NCBI GenBank assembly: GCA_035544675.1
Contig: DATKCA010000217.1
Span: forward strand, 1-63,811
DNA from: DATKCA01 sp035544675
GTDB lineage: Bacteria > Acidobacteriota > Thermoanaerobaculia > Gp7-AA8
Direction of reading: 5' to 3'
Length of the DNA: 63,811 bases
A program made the position numbers and the translations under genes. This document shows positions 40,626-48,487 of this stretch, piece after piece. The number at the start of each line of letters is the position of its first letter. The first letter of the stretch is position 1. The notes under the pieces are model-generated. The model searched no databases. It saw only the letters and a list, made by a program, of their open reading frames with translations, and was not told the origin of the DNA.

Positions 40626-41306
40626 CTACAGCTGCGGCTTGGGCGCCATCGTTCCGCTGCTCACGAAGCGCACCTTCCGCGCCCCGACGGTGCTGAGGAA
40701 CTGCGCGAGCTTCGCCTCGGCGTTCTGCGAGGCGAGCGTGAGGATTCCTTTCCTCATGGCCTCGTTGCGGATCCCCTGCTCGGCGGTCTGGCGGGCCCGG
40801 CTCTCCATGTTGATGTCCGCGCGACGCAGCATTCCGGTCTTGCGGCTGATGATTTTCGACTCCCGGTTGTCTACGCGCGTGACCAGGATCTGCGGGGGCG
40901 GCAGCCGCAGCACGATCGTGCCGTCCGTCTCGCGCCATACGTCGCTGGGCTGGAGCAGCGAGAGGTCGACGCCGGCGATCACGTCCCCGGCGGCAAGAAG
41001 GGTCAGCTCATCGCCGGCGATGGCGTTGGGGATGACCTTGTAGCTCTGGGTGGTCGTGCTGACGTGGACCACCCTCATCGCCGCGGTCTCGAGACGGCTC
41101 ATCTCCCGAACCTGGGTGACGAGGGCATTGAGTTCGACCGTCTCCTCCTGCGTCCTGGTCATCTCCGCAATGACGCTCCGGGCGGCCCGCCGGGTCATCT
41201 TCCAGCCGATGGACGCACCGACCCCGATGATGAGGATCACCGCCGCCAGGACGAGGAGAGTGCGATTTTTCATCTCGCGAGGGGCAACAGGGGACGAATT
41301 TTCCAA
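40626..41306 (-). CDS. DUF4230 domain membrane protein
   Basis: About 226 residues. One N-terminal TM helix (about 15-36: TLLVLAAVILIIGVGASIGW) and an extracytoplasmic domain (about 70-220) with LLAAGDVIAGVDLSLLQPSDVW, IVLRLPPPQILVTRVDNRESKI and AKLAQFLSTVGARKVRF, the DUF4230 pattern. Function unknown. Two starts are possible: TTG 41306 with AAGGA 9 nt upstream (used here) or ATG 41273 without a good ribosome-binding site. Confidence 0.82.
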   Translation of the reverse strand: MENSSPVAPREMKNRTLLVLAAVILIIGVGASIGWKMTRRAARSVIAEMTRTQEETVELNALVTQVREMSRLETAAMRVVHVSTTTQSYKVIPNAIAGDELTLLAAGDVIAGVDLSLLQPSDVWRETDGTIVLRLPPPQILVTRVDNRESKIISRKTGMLRRADINMESRARQTAEQGIRNEAMRKGILTLASQNAEAKLAQFLSTVGARKVRFVSSGTMAPKPQL

Positions 41307-41372
41307 ATTCTGTTATCCTTGCGGCCTCCTCGGTAAGGTTCAAGGAAGCGTCCAACGGGTCGGGGCATCAGT

Positions 41373-42257
41373 TCAGGTGGGCAGCGCTGTACCGGTAAGC
41401 TGCCTGTACGCCTCCAGATATTTCTCACGTGTCCTGGCGACGACGTCCGGCGGAAGCTCTGGCGCGGGCGGATTCTTGTCCCAGCCGGTCGATTCGAGCC
41501 AGTCCCTGACGAATTGCTTGTCGAACGAGGGCGGATTCTGCCCGACGGCATACGACTCGGCCGGCCAGAAACGCGATGAGTCGGGCGTCAGGGCCTCATC
41601 GATCCAGACCAGCCGCCCTTCGTGCAGGCCGAACTCGAACTTCGTGTCGGCGATGATGATTCCGCGAGATCGCGCGTATTCGGCCGCCTCGGAGTACAGC
41701 GTGAGGGTGAGCTCGCGAAGCTGAGCGGCCAGGCCGGGGCCGACGATCTCCGACATCTTCTCGAACGAGATGTTCACGTCGTGGCCGGTGTCTTCCTTCG
41801 TGGCCGGCGTGAAGATCGGCTTCTGCAGGCGGCTGGCCGCGGTGAGGCCGGGCTCGAGCGGGATGCCGCACACCTTGCCGTTCTCGCGGTATTCCTTGAG
41901 CCCCGATCCGACCAGATACCCGCGCGCAACGCACTCGATGGGGATGACGCTGCATTTCTTCACGATCACGCTGCGGCCGCGCAGCTCATCATGCCCGCGC
42001 ACTTCCGCCGGGAAGCGGTCGAACTCGCTCTCGATGACGTGATTCTCGACGTGGCCGAAGCGCCGGAACCAGAAGCTCGAGATCTGGGTGAGGACGCGGC
42101 CCTTGTCGGGGATGCCTGGCGCCAGGACCACATCGAATGCGGAGATGCGGTCCGTGGCCACGAACAGGAAGTGCTGCCCGAGATCGTAGACGTCTCGAAC
42201 TTTGCCGCGGCGGGAAAGAGGGAAGGGGAGGCTCGTTTCGACTACCGCTGCGCTCAT
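41373..42257 (-). CDS. purC: Phosphoribosylaminoimidazole-succinocarboxamide synthase
   Basis: A 294-residue SAICAR synthetase of purine biosynthesis, of the longer type. RRGKVRDVYDLGQHFLFVATDRISAFDVVL (about 16-45) binds ATP; CSVIPIECVARGYLVGSG, FTPATKEDTGHDVNISFE and IADTKFEFGLHEGRLVWIDEALTPDSSRFWP are signature segments. ATG 42257 lies 7 nt after a TACAAT box, with no Shine-Dalgarno. Confidence 0.97.
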   Translation of the reverse strand: MSAAVVETSLPFPLSRRGKVRDVYDLGQHFLFVATDRISAFDVVLAPGIPDKGRVLTQISSFWFRRFGHVENHVIESEFDRFPAEVRGHDELRGRSVIVKKCSVIPIECVARGYLVGSGLKEYRENGKVCGIPLEPGLTAASRLQKPIFTPATKEDTGHDVNISFEKMSEIVGPGLAAQLRELTLTLYSEAAEYARSRGIIIADTKFEFGLHEGRLVWIDEALTPDSSRFWPAESYAVGQNPPSFDKQFVRDWLESTGWDKNPPAPELPPDVVARTREKYLEAYRQLTGTALPT

Positions 42258-42264
42258 GGCGCGG

Positions 42265-42293
42265 ATTGTATGCGCGTGTCATCCCGAGCGCAG
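42265..42293 (-). promoter_or_regulatory. Leaderless promoter of purC
   Basis: Minus strand: CTGCGC (42293-42288), 17-bp spacer, TACAAT (42270-42265), ending 7 nt before the ATG. The predicted transcription start is the start codon itself. Confidence 0.6.
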
Positions 42294-42346
42294 TGCGGTA
42301 ATCGTACCGCCCGCTTCCGCCCGGTTCCCTCGCGTACGCTCGGGAT
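42281..42346. repeat. Nested inverted repeat (possible terminator)
   Basis: A perfect 10-bp inverted repeat, ATCCCGAGCG (42281-42290) and CGCTCGGGAT (42337-42346), encloses a smaller hairpin GCGGTA-ATCG-TACCGC (42295-42310). It lies just 3' of the exported-protein gene and overlaps the purC promoter. It resembles the CATCCCGAGCG-type intergenic palindromes common in such genomes. It probably ends transcripts from 43307. Confidence 0.7.
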
Positions 42347-42353
42347 TCCGTTC

Positions 42354-43307
42354 TTACTCTCGTGTGATCCGGTAGCCGTTCTCCTGCCTGGTCAGGCTCA
42401 CGCGCGTCGCCGGTCCGGCGTTCGCGATCGCCGCGCGGGCGGTGTCGATGGTGATCTTCCTGCCGAGCGCTTCCTGGGCGATGGCGCGTTTGCTGTAGAT
42501 CGCGCCGGGGCTGGCCAGCAACACCGGCGACTGATACGTGGGGTCGCCCGAGAGCTGGTCGATCGTCGACGAATAGGGAAACACGACCGCGCTCTGCGAC
42601 GGGTCATCGAGGAAGAACTCGATGGAGCCGCGGTCCACTTCGACCGGCAGACGGTCCTGCATGTGCGCGAAGGGCGGAATCGTGAACGGCGCCTCGTTGA
42701 GCATGCGCCGGCCGTCGGCGTCGAACACCGTCACGCGCATCACCACGCTGCGGTCGCCGAGGTTCACCGCACCGATGTTGGTGCGCCAGCCCAGGCGGGC
42801 GATGTTGCGGATGCCGTGCACGACGCCGCTGATGCCGTCCGAGTCGTAGTCCTGCAGGCCCGTCCAGATGCCGGGGATCGTCTGACCATACGTGCCGGTG
42901 TGCGAGTTGTTGTAGGTGTTCGAAGTCACCAGGAACGAGCGCGAGAGCACGTCGTTCGGGACGCCTGGATTCTCCTCGGGGAATGTCGCCACCAGAAGCG
43001 AGCCGGTGCCGAAGAAGTCGAATCCGTCGCTCAGGATGTCATCGGAGTACGCGACGGTGTTCGGCGGCATTTCCACGACCAGGGGATCAGGTCCCGGGAT
43101 GCCAATCGTCGGCAGCAGCACGATCGTGACGAAGAGCGTGTGGCCCTGCGGGTTGAACAGGCTGAACTGGGTCAGCCAGCGCGTGCCGAATGCGCCGTTC
43201 GAGTTCGCAGCGGCGGGGATGACATAGGTGTCGTTGACCTGCGCGGCTGCAGGCATCGCGACGGCGATGGTGACCAGGGCGAGCAGTAGCAGCGATGAGC
43301 GTTTCAC
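42354..43307 (-). CDS. Exported protein of unknown function, beta-rich
   Basis: 317 residues with a Sec signal (SLLLLALVTIAVAMPAAA). The body contains AAANSNGAFGTRWLTQFSLFNPQGHTLFVTIVLLP, NTVAYSDDIL and NIARLGWRTNIGAVNLGDRSVVMRVTVFDADGR, a strand-rich pattern I associate with extracellular proteins recurring in Acidobacteriota, without a known function. GTG 43307 has AAGGA 7 nt upstream. A nested inverted repeat follows the stop. Confidence 0.82.
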   Translation of the reverse strand: MKRSSLLLLALVTIAVAMPAAAQVNDTYVIPAAANSNGAFGTRWLTQFSLFNPQGHTLFVTIVLLPTIGIPGPDPLVVEMPPNTVAYSDDILSDGFDFFGTGSLLVATFPEENPGVPNDVLSRSFLVTSNTYNNSHTGTYGQTIPGIWTGLQDYDSDGISGVVHGIRNIARLGWRTNIGAVNLGDRSVVMRVTVFDADGRRMLNEAPFTIPPFAHMQDRLPVEVDRGSIEFFLDDPSQSAVVFPYSSTIDQLSGDPTYQSPVLLASPGAIYSKRAIAQEALGRKITIDTARAAIANAGPATRVSLTRQENGYRITRE

Positions 43308-43477
43308 GGGAGTTCCTTTCTGACCTCAACGCGTCAGACTGCATTCCGGGTGCCGCCTGCCGTGTTCGCTCGGACGCACGTAAGTGCTTGCGTTTGCTGG
43401 GGGAAGACCATGGCGGCGTCGGGCTCCGTGTCCACGGCACGCTACAGCGGCGTCCTGCCTGGGGATCATCACGGCGC

Positions 43478-43483
43478 TATCAT
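43478..43483 (+). promoter_or_regulatory. Candidate near-leaderless promoter (-10 TATCAT)
   Basis: CTGCCT (43455-43460), 17-bp spacer, TATCAT ending 9 nt before GTG 43493. Confidence 0.4.
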
Positions 43484-43492
43484 TCGCGAGCG

Positions 43493-44740
43493 GTGAATCA
43501 GATCAGCTCACGCCTCGACGGTCTCGTCCAGTCCGACATCCGCCGCATGTCACGCGAGTGCGAGCGCGTGGGCGGGATCAATCTCGGACAGGGCATCTGC
43601 GACCTGCCGACGATCCCCGAGCTCATCGAGGGAGCGACCGGCGCGATCGCCAGCTCGAAGGCCACGTACTCGAAGTTCGAGGGGATCGACTCTCTTCGGG
43701 AGAAGATCGCGCGCAAGATCGGCCGCTTCAACGGCTATCGCGTCGATCCGGCCAGGGAGCTGGTCGTCACCGTCGGTTCCACAGGCGGGTTTGCCGCGGC
43801 GGCGATGGCCACCCTGAACCCGGGCGACGAAGTCATCCTCTTCGAGCCGTACTACGGCTATCACCTCAACACGCTGAAGGTGCTGGGCGTGGAGACGAAG
43901 TTCGTACCGCTTCGTCTTCCCGACTGGTCGATCGACTTCGATCAGTTGCGCCGGACGTTCTCCAAGAGGACGAAGGGCATCGTCGTCTGCACGCCGTCCA
44001 ATCCCTGCGGAAAAGTCTTCACCCGTGACGAGCTGGAGAAGATCGGCGTGCTGTGCCGCGAGTTCGGCGCGTGGGCGCTCACCGACGAGATCTACGAGTA
44101 CATCGTGTACGACGGACGCCGCCACGTGTCGATGGCGTCGATCGAGTCGTGCCGCGATGTCACGATCACGATCTCCGGATTCTCCAAGACGTTCTCGATC
44201 ACGGGTTGGCGCATCGGATACGTCGCTGCAGACCCGAGGGTGGCGCAGGCCATCGGCCTGGTGAACGACCTCTTCTACGTCTGCGCGCCGACGCCGCTGC
44301 AATGGGGCGTGGCACGGGCGCTCGAGATCGGCGACGAGTATTACCGCGGTCTGGCCACGGACTACGCGAAGAAGCGCGACATGCTGGCCTCCGCGCTCCA
44401 GGCGGGCGGGTTCAAGCCGTACCTGCCGCAGGGCGCGTATTACATGCTCGCGGAGGTGCCGGAGGAATTCAGCAGCGCGCGCCAGGCAGCCGATGCGCTG
44501 ATCGAGAACGCCCGCGTCGCCTCGGTGCCGGGCCCGTCGTTCTACGCGTCCGGCGGCGGCGATCGCTTGCTGCGCTTCTGCTTCGCCAAAGACTTCGGCG
44601 CGCTGGAAGAGGCCTGCCGGAGGCTCCGCGCCGGCCACGCTGCGGTAACCCACGCGGCAAACGGTACCCGGTCACGCGTCAACCGGTCACGCGGCAACCG
44701 GTCACGCGGCAACCGGAAACCGGAAACCGGTAACCGGTAA
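43493..44740 (+). CDS. Class I aminotransferase with repeat-derived C-terminal tail
   Basis: 415 residues. A fold-type I PLP aminotransferase of the aspartate/kynurenine group: GGINLGQGICDLPTIPELIEGA, TVGSTGGFAAAAMATLNPGDEV, TPSNPCGKVFTRDEL, LTDEIYEYIVYDG, and ISGFSKTFSITGWRIGY with the PLP lysine. The true domain ends near GALEEACRRLRAGHA. The last 25 or so residues (NGTRSRVNRSRGNRSRGNRKPETGNR) are translated from the heptamer/15-mer repeat and are basic and low-complexity, so the original stop seems to have been lost. GTG 43493 is chosen from the family N-terminus and the TATCAT box. Confidence 0.88.
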   Translation: MNQISSRLDGLVQSDIRRMSRECERVGGINLGQGICDLPTIPELIEGATGAIASSKATYSKFEGIDSLREKIARKIGRFNGYRVDPARELVVTVGSTGGFAAAAMATLNPGDEVILFEPYYGYHLNTLKVLGVETKFVPLRLPDWSIDFDQLRRTFSKRTKGIVVCTPSNPCGKVFTRDELEKIGVLCREFGAWALTDEIYEYIVYDGRRHVSMASIESCRDVTITISGFSKTFSITGWRIGYVAADPRVAQAIGLVNDLFYVCAPTPLQWGVARALEIGDEYYRGLATDYAKKRDMLASALQAGGFKPYLPQGAYYMLAEVPEEFSSARQAADALIENARVASVPGPSFYASGGGDRLLRFCFAKDFGALEEACRRLRAGHAAVTHAANGTRSRVNRSRGNRSRGNRKPETGNR

Positions 44741-45083
<343 letters not shown>

Positions 45084-45088
<5 letters not shown>

Positions 45089-45563
45089 GGCTCCCCGCCA
45101 TGTCCGCCAGGATGTCCTCGGCGTGCGTCGAGGTGTTCACCTTCTTGTAGATCTTCTTGATCCTGCCGTCTCCGCCGATCCAGAACGTCGTCCGCGCCAC
45201 GCCCCACGTGCGGCGACCGTACATGTTCTTCTCTTTCCAGACTCCGTACATCTTCGCGACGTCCGCCGTCTGGTCGGCGAGGAGCGGGAAGTTCAGCTCG
45301 TGCTTGTCCTGGAACTTCTCGTGGCTCTCGACCGAGTCGGTGGAGACACCGAGCACGACGGCATGATGCTTCGCGAGCTCGCTCTCATGGTCGCGGAACG
45401 AGCAGGCCTCGGCGGTGCAGCCGGGCGTGGCGTCTTTCGGATAGAAGTAGAGGATCACGTCCTTCCCCTTGAACTCCTTGAGGGTGATCACTTTTCCTCG
45501 CGTCGACGGCAGCCGGAAGTTCGGAGCGGCATCGCCCACCTTCGGCTCGTAGAAGTCCTGCAT
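45084..45563 (-). CDS. bcp: Thioredoxin-dependent peroxiredoxin (BCP type)
   Basis: A 159-residue peroxiredoxin reducing peroxides. VGDAAPNFRLPSTRGKVITLKEFKGKDVILYFYPKDATPGCTAEACSFRD contains the peroxidatic Cys (TPGCTxEAC, near residue 49) and the resolving-Cys position typical of BCP; GVSTDSVESHEKFQDKHELNFPLLAD follows. It is the last gene of the psd-pssA-asd-like-bcp operon (11 nt after the previous stop). Confidence 0.94.
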
Positions 45564-45574
45564 TGTCCCCCCCG

Positions 45575-46573
45575 CTAGTGCGTCGTCGTGTCGAACAGCA
45601 CCTTCTCGGCGATGAGAACGGCATTCAGCGCCGAGCTGCGGCGGAGATTATCGCAAACGGCCCAGACCCAGATGCCGCGCTCGACGTTCCGGTCGGCGCG
45701 CACCTCGGCGATGAGCACTTCGTCGCGTCCCGCGGCGTCGATCGTGCCGTACTGCTGATCTCCCTCCGCGAACGCCATCGCGCTGCTCTTCTTCAGCGCG
45801 TCGACGATCGTCTCGACGCTCACCTCGTCCGCCAGTCTCAGAAACAGCGAGAACGTGTGGCTGTGGAAGATCGTCCCCTGCGTGATCATGAGCGCCAGCT
45901 CGGTGCGCGGATTGGTGACCGCGCGGACCTGCGACACGATGACGTCCTCGTTGCCCTCTGCCGCCGGGAACAGGTTGAAGGCGACCTGCCGGTCGAACAC
46001 GTTCCTCGGCACCGGCTTGACGTTGAGGACGCTGATCGCCTGCGCGGCAACCTCCTCGACGCCGGCCTGCCCGAATTCCGAGGCGGGCTGGACGACTGTG
46101 GCCGTGCAGGAGTCGACGGCGGCGACCGGAGCGATGCCATGCAGAACGAGAGCGATCGGAATGGCGATCGGATGCGGTGACACGATCGGGTTCGTCCGCG
46201 CCGGCAGCTCGTCCAGATTCACGCCGGCGATCACGAGTGTCCCGTTTTCGATTGTCGTAGGCTGGGAGAGGTCGATGGCGATGAAGCGCCCCGGGCCGGC
46301 GCGCTCGATCCACTCCCGGTTCCCTTCCGGCGGTCCGCAGAAGAAGACCAGATCGAGGTCTTCCAGTTCCTCGTTCGAGGACGCCGCCACGAACGCCGGC
46401 TCGTCCCCCATCTCCGTGAGTGCCCCGGCGTGCTCCCCGGTGGAATCGAGCAGCGCCACCCGGCTGAACGGAAACGAGCGATCGCGAAGGATCGACTTGA
46501 CCTCGTTTCCGACGAGGCTGAGGGGGTTCACGATGCCGGCGTGAAATCCCGAGCGATGCTTTGGAGTGGTCAT
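45575..46573 (-). CDS. Aspartate-semialdehyde dehydrogenase family protein, Usg-like (probably no ASADH activity)
   Basis: A 332-residue homologue of ASADH. It has the dimerisation-domain features QPASEFGQAGVEEVAAQAISVLN, DRQVAFNLFPA and TIFHSHTFSLFLRL. At the catalytic-cysteine position (N-P-N-C in true enzymes) my alignment by eye places S-P-H-P, and the N-terminal nucleotide loop (GIVNPLSLVGNEV) is unusual. These are traits of the Usg-like paralogues. A Cys further on (DSCTATVV) aligns to a later strand. ATG 46573 overlaps pssA (ATGA). Confidence 0.8.
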   Translation of the reverse strand: MTTPKHRSGFHAGIVNPLSLVGNEVKSILRDRSFPFSRVALLDSTGEHAGALTEMGDEPAFVAASSNEELEDLDLVFFCGPPEGNREWIERAGPGRFIAIDLSQPTTIENGTLVIAGVNLDELPARTNPIVSPHPIAIPIALVLHGIAPVAAVDSCTATVVQPASEFGQAGVEEVAAQAISVLNVKPVPRNVFDRQVAFNLFPAAEGNEDVIVSQVRAVTNPRTELALMITQGTIFHSHTFSLFLRLADEVSVETIVDALKKSSAMAFAEGDQQYGTIDAAGRDEVLIAEVRADRNVERGIWVWAVCDNLRRSSALNAVLIAEKVLFDTTTH

Positions 46574-47379
46574 GGAGCCTCGACCGGCTCCAGCAGCTCC
46601 TCGGGCAGTTTCGGCGACGGAAACGCGATCGACCACAGCTTCAGCAGCGGCCCGGACGCGAGGTAGGAAAGGGCGAAGAAGAAGAGAAACTCCCGCGGCC
46701 ACTTGCTGGCCACCCCAACGATCAGCGCCAGAACGACGAAGTACATCAGCGAGCGCTCTCTCTGGAGAATGAGACCCTTCTGGCTCCGATAGCGAACCGG
46801 CGAGACCATGGCGAAAGCCACGAAGATCGTGAGGGCGAGCATGACCAGTGCGAAGCCGCGATCGGTCACCGGCGCGGGGGCGTAAAAGACGATCGCCGCG
46901 ATGGTCAGCGCGCCGGCCGGGCTGGGCAGGCCGACGAAATAGCGGTAGTCGGTCTTTCCGGTCATGACGTTGAAGCGGGCCAGCCGCAACGAGACCGCCA
47001 CCAGGAACAGGAAGGCGATCCCGCCGCCGAGGTTGCCGAGGTTGTGGAGGGCCCAGGCGTAGAGGAGGACGGCCGGCGCCACGCCGAACGTGCAGACGTC
47101 GGCCAGCGAGTCGTACTCCTTGCCGAACTCGCTCGTGGCGCCGAGCTGGCGCGCGATGAGCCCGTCGAAGGTGTCGAAGATCGCGGCGATCAGCAGAGCG
47201 AGGCAGGCTCGCTGGAAGAAAGTCCCGGCCGCGTCGAGGTCGCCGGCCGTGATGGCCTCCAGCGCCCGCGTGCTGTTGACGATGCAGCGGAAGCCGAAGA
47301 AGAGGTTCAGCACCGTGAGCGTTGTCGGAATGACGAACACGCCGCGGCGCAGCCGCTGTCCCATCTCGGCGCGCTTCAT
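46570..47379 (-). CDS. pssA: CDP-diacylglycerol--serine O-phosphatidyltransferase
   Basis: A 269-residue membrane CDP-alcohol phosphatidyltransferase with about eight hydrophobic segments. The catalytic signature is complete: FDTFDGLIARQLGATSEFGKEYDSLAD (D-G-x2-A-R-x8-G-x3-D-x3-D, about 68-94). It makes phosphatidylserine for the next enzyme, Psd, with which it overlaps by 4 nt. It belongs to the bacterial PssA type II (Bacillus-like) group. Confidence 0.95.
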   Translation of the reverse strand: MKRAEMGQRLRRGVFVIPTTLTVLNLFFGFRCIVNSTRALEAITAGDLDAAGTFFQRACLALLIAAIFDTFDGLIARQLGATSEFGKEYDSLADVCTFGVAPAVLLYAWALHNLGNLGGGIAFLFLVAVSLRLARFNVMTGKTDYRYFVGLPSPAGALTIAAIVFYAPAPVTDRGFALVMLALTIFVAFAMVSPVRYRSQKGLILQRERSLMYFVVLALIVGVASKWPREFLFFFALSYLASGPLLKLWSIAFPSPKLPEELLEPVEAP

Positions 47380-48023
47380 GCGGGCTCCGCCAGCTCGGCA
47401 ATCACGCTGAGCGCCACCTTCACCTTGTCCCGGATGTTCACCTTGATGACCGCGCTGGCCGGGAAGAAGACATCGACCCGCGAGCCGAACTTGATCATTC
47501 CCACACGCTCACCGCGCGAGACCGTGTCGCCTTCCTTCCGGTCGAAGACGATCCGCCGCGCCAGCAGTCCGGCGATCTGCTTGAACGCCACTGTTCCCCC
47601 GCGCTCGTCGGTGATGACGACCAGGTTCTGCTCGTTCTCGCTCGACGCTTTGTCGGAGAGGGCGGCGATGTTCTTCCCGGCGTTGTAGCGGTAGTGAACG
47701 ATCTTCCCGCTGATCGGGGCCCGGTTGACGTGCACGTCGAACACCGACATGAAGATGCTCACCTGTCTGGTCAGCCCCGGCCAGACTTCCTTCTCGTCGA
47801 CATCCCTGATCTGCACGACCGTGCCGTCGGCCGGGGAGAGGACGTCCACGTGCACGTCCGAGCCCTTCCGGTGCGGATCGCGGAAGAAGTTCAGGAGAAA
47901 CGCGGCGATGGCTGAGAAAAGGATGGCCGCCACGTACCACTGGATGAGCAGCGAGGCGGCCGCGAGGACGATGAACGGGATGATGAACAGCCAGCCCTCA
48001 CGCGCGAAACGGACCTTCGCCAT
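47376..48023 (-). CDS. psd: Phosphatidylserine decarboxylase (short, archaeal-like type)
   Basis: 215 residues. Two hydrophobic segments at the N-terminus (about 12-45), NFFRDPHRKG, VLSPADGTVVQI, IFMSVFDVHVNRAPISGKI, and the self-cleavage site IKFGSRVDVFFP (GS, giving the pyruvoyl group) identify the PSD-A family that uses a GS rather than LGST site. It produces phosphatidylethanolamine. ATG 48023 lies 6 nt after TACCAT on the minus strand, a leaderless arrangement. First gene of the operon. Confidence 0.95.
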   Translation of the reverse strand: MAKVRFAREGWLFIIPFIVLAAASLLIQWYVAAILFSAIAAFLLNFFRDPHRKGSDVHVDVLSPADGTVVQIRDVDEKEVWPGLTRQVSIFMSVFDVHVNRAPISGKIVHYRYNAGKNIAALSDKASSENEQNLVVITDERGGTVAFKQIAGLLARRIVFDRKEGDTVSRGERVGMIKFGSRVDVFFPASAVIKVNIRDKVKVALSVIAELAEPA

Positions 48024-48029
48024 GAGGGG

Positions 48030-48035
48030 ATGGTA
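48030..48035 (-). promoter_or_regulatory. -10 box TACCAT, leaderless promoter of psd
   Basis: Minus-strand TACCAT (48035-48030), preceded by GCA, ends 6 nt before the psd ATG. No clear -35. Confidence 0.5.
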
Positions 48036-48080
48036 TGCAAAATGGGGGCAAAATGAATTGAGAATCGAGACTCAAAGCAA

Positions 48081-48105
48081 AAGGCCCCGTTTCCGGGGCC
48101 TTTTT
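48081..48105. terminator. Intrinsic terminator
   Basis: AAGGCCCCG / CGGGGCCTT, 9-bp stem, TTTC loop (48090-48093), T-run on the plus side (48101-48105) and AAAA on the other, so it works on both strands. It lies just downstream of the DUF465 gene on minus and isolates it from psd. Confidence 0.9.
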
Positions 48106-48109
48106 GCGT

Positions 48110-48346
48110 TTATGCCGTTGCGTGGCTGGATTCGTAACTGCGGATTCTCTCGGCCATCTGGTCTTTCAGTAGGAGTTTCCGCTTCTTCAACGTCTTCTCC
48201 TCGAGCTCCTCATCCGGTGAGACTTCCGTCTTCGAGGTCAGCTCGCTCAGGCGGTGCTCGCACTGATGATGCTCCTCGATCCACTGCCGGAACTGGGGAT
48301 CTTCACTGCTGAGAACCTGTTGAATATCCGCGGTACGATTCGACAT
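48110..48346 (-). CDS. DUF465 (YdcH-like) small protein
   Basis: 78 residues, helical: QQVLSSEDPQFRQWIEEHHQCEHRLSELTSKTEVSPDEELEEKTLKKRKLLLKDQMAERI fits DUF465, with its conserved H-x(n)-L and E-x(n)-LKKxKLxLKD pattern. The function is unknown. ATG 48346 is chosen because AAGGAGG lies 9 nt upstream; ATG 48355 abuts the ribosome-binding site. A strong terminator follows. Confidence 0.88.
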   Translation of the reverse strand: MSNRTADIQQVLSSEDPQFRQWIEEHHQCEHRLSELTSKTEVSPDEELEEKTLKKRKLLLKDQMAERIRSYESSHATA

Positions 48347-48450
48347 CGATTTCATCCTCCTTCGAAGTACCCAACGCTCTCGATTTTAGCACCGCGCCGC
48401 CGCGCGGGCTACGATTTTGGGCGCTATCTAACTCGTTTAATTGCAAATAG

Positions 48451-48479
48451 TTGCGCATGTCTGTGCGCTTCACTACAAT
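48451..48479 (+). promoter_or_regulatory. Leaderless promoter of the ArnT-like gene
   Basis: TTGCGC (48451-48456), 17-bp spacer, TACAAT (48474-48479), ending 8 nt before ATG 48488. AT-rich sequence (48427-48450) lies just upstream. Confidence 0.65.
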
Positions 48480-48487
48480 GCCCGCCC

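Noticed and set aside
40624..40700. trp attenuator or T-box near trpE
   Set aside because: trpE starts inside aroDE with an 11-nt overlap, so there is no leader; the region after trpE is the convergent DUF4230 gene.
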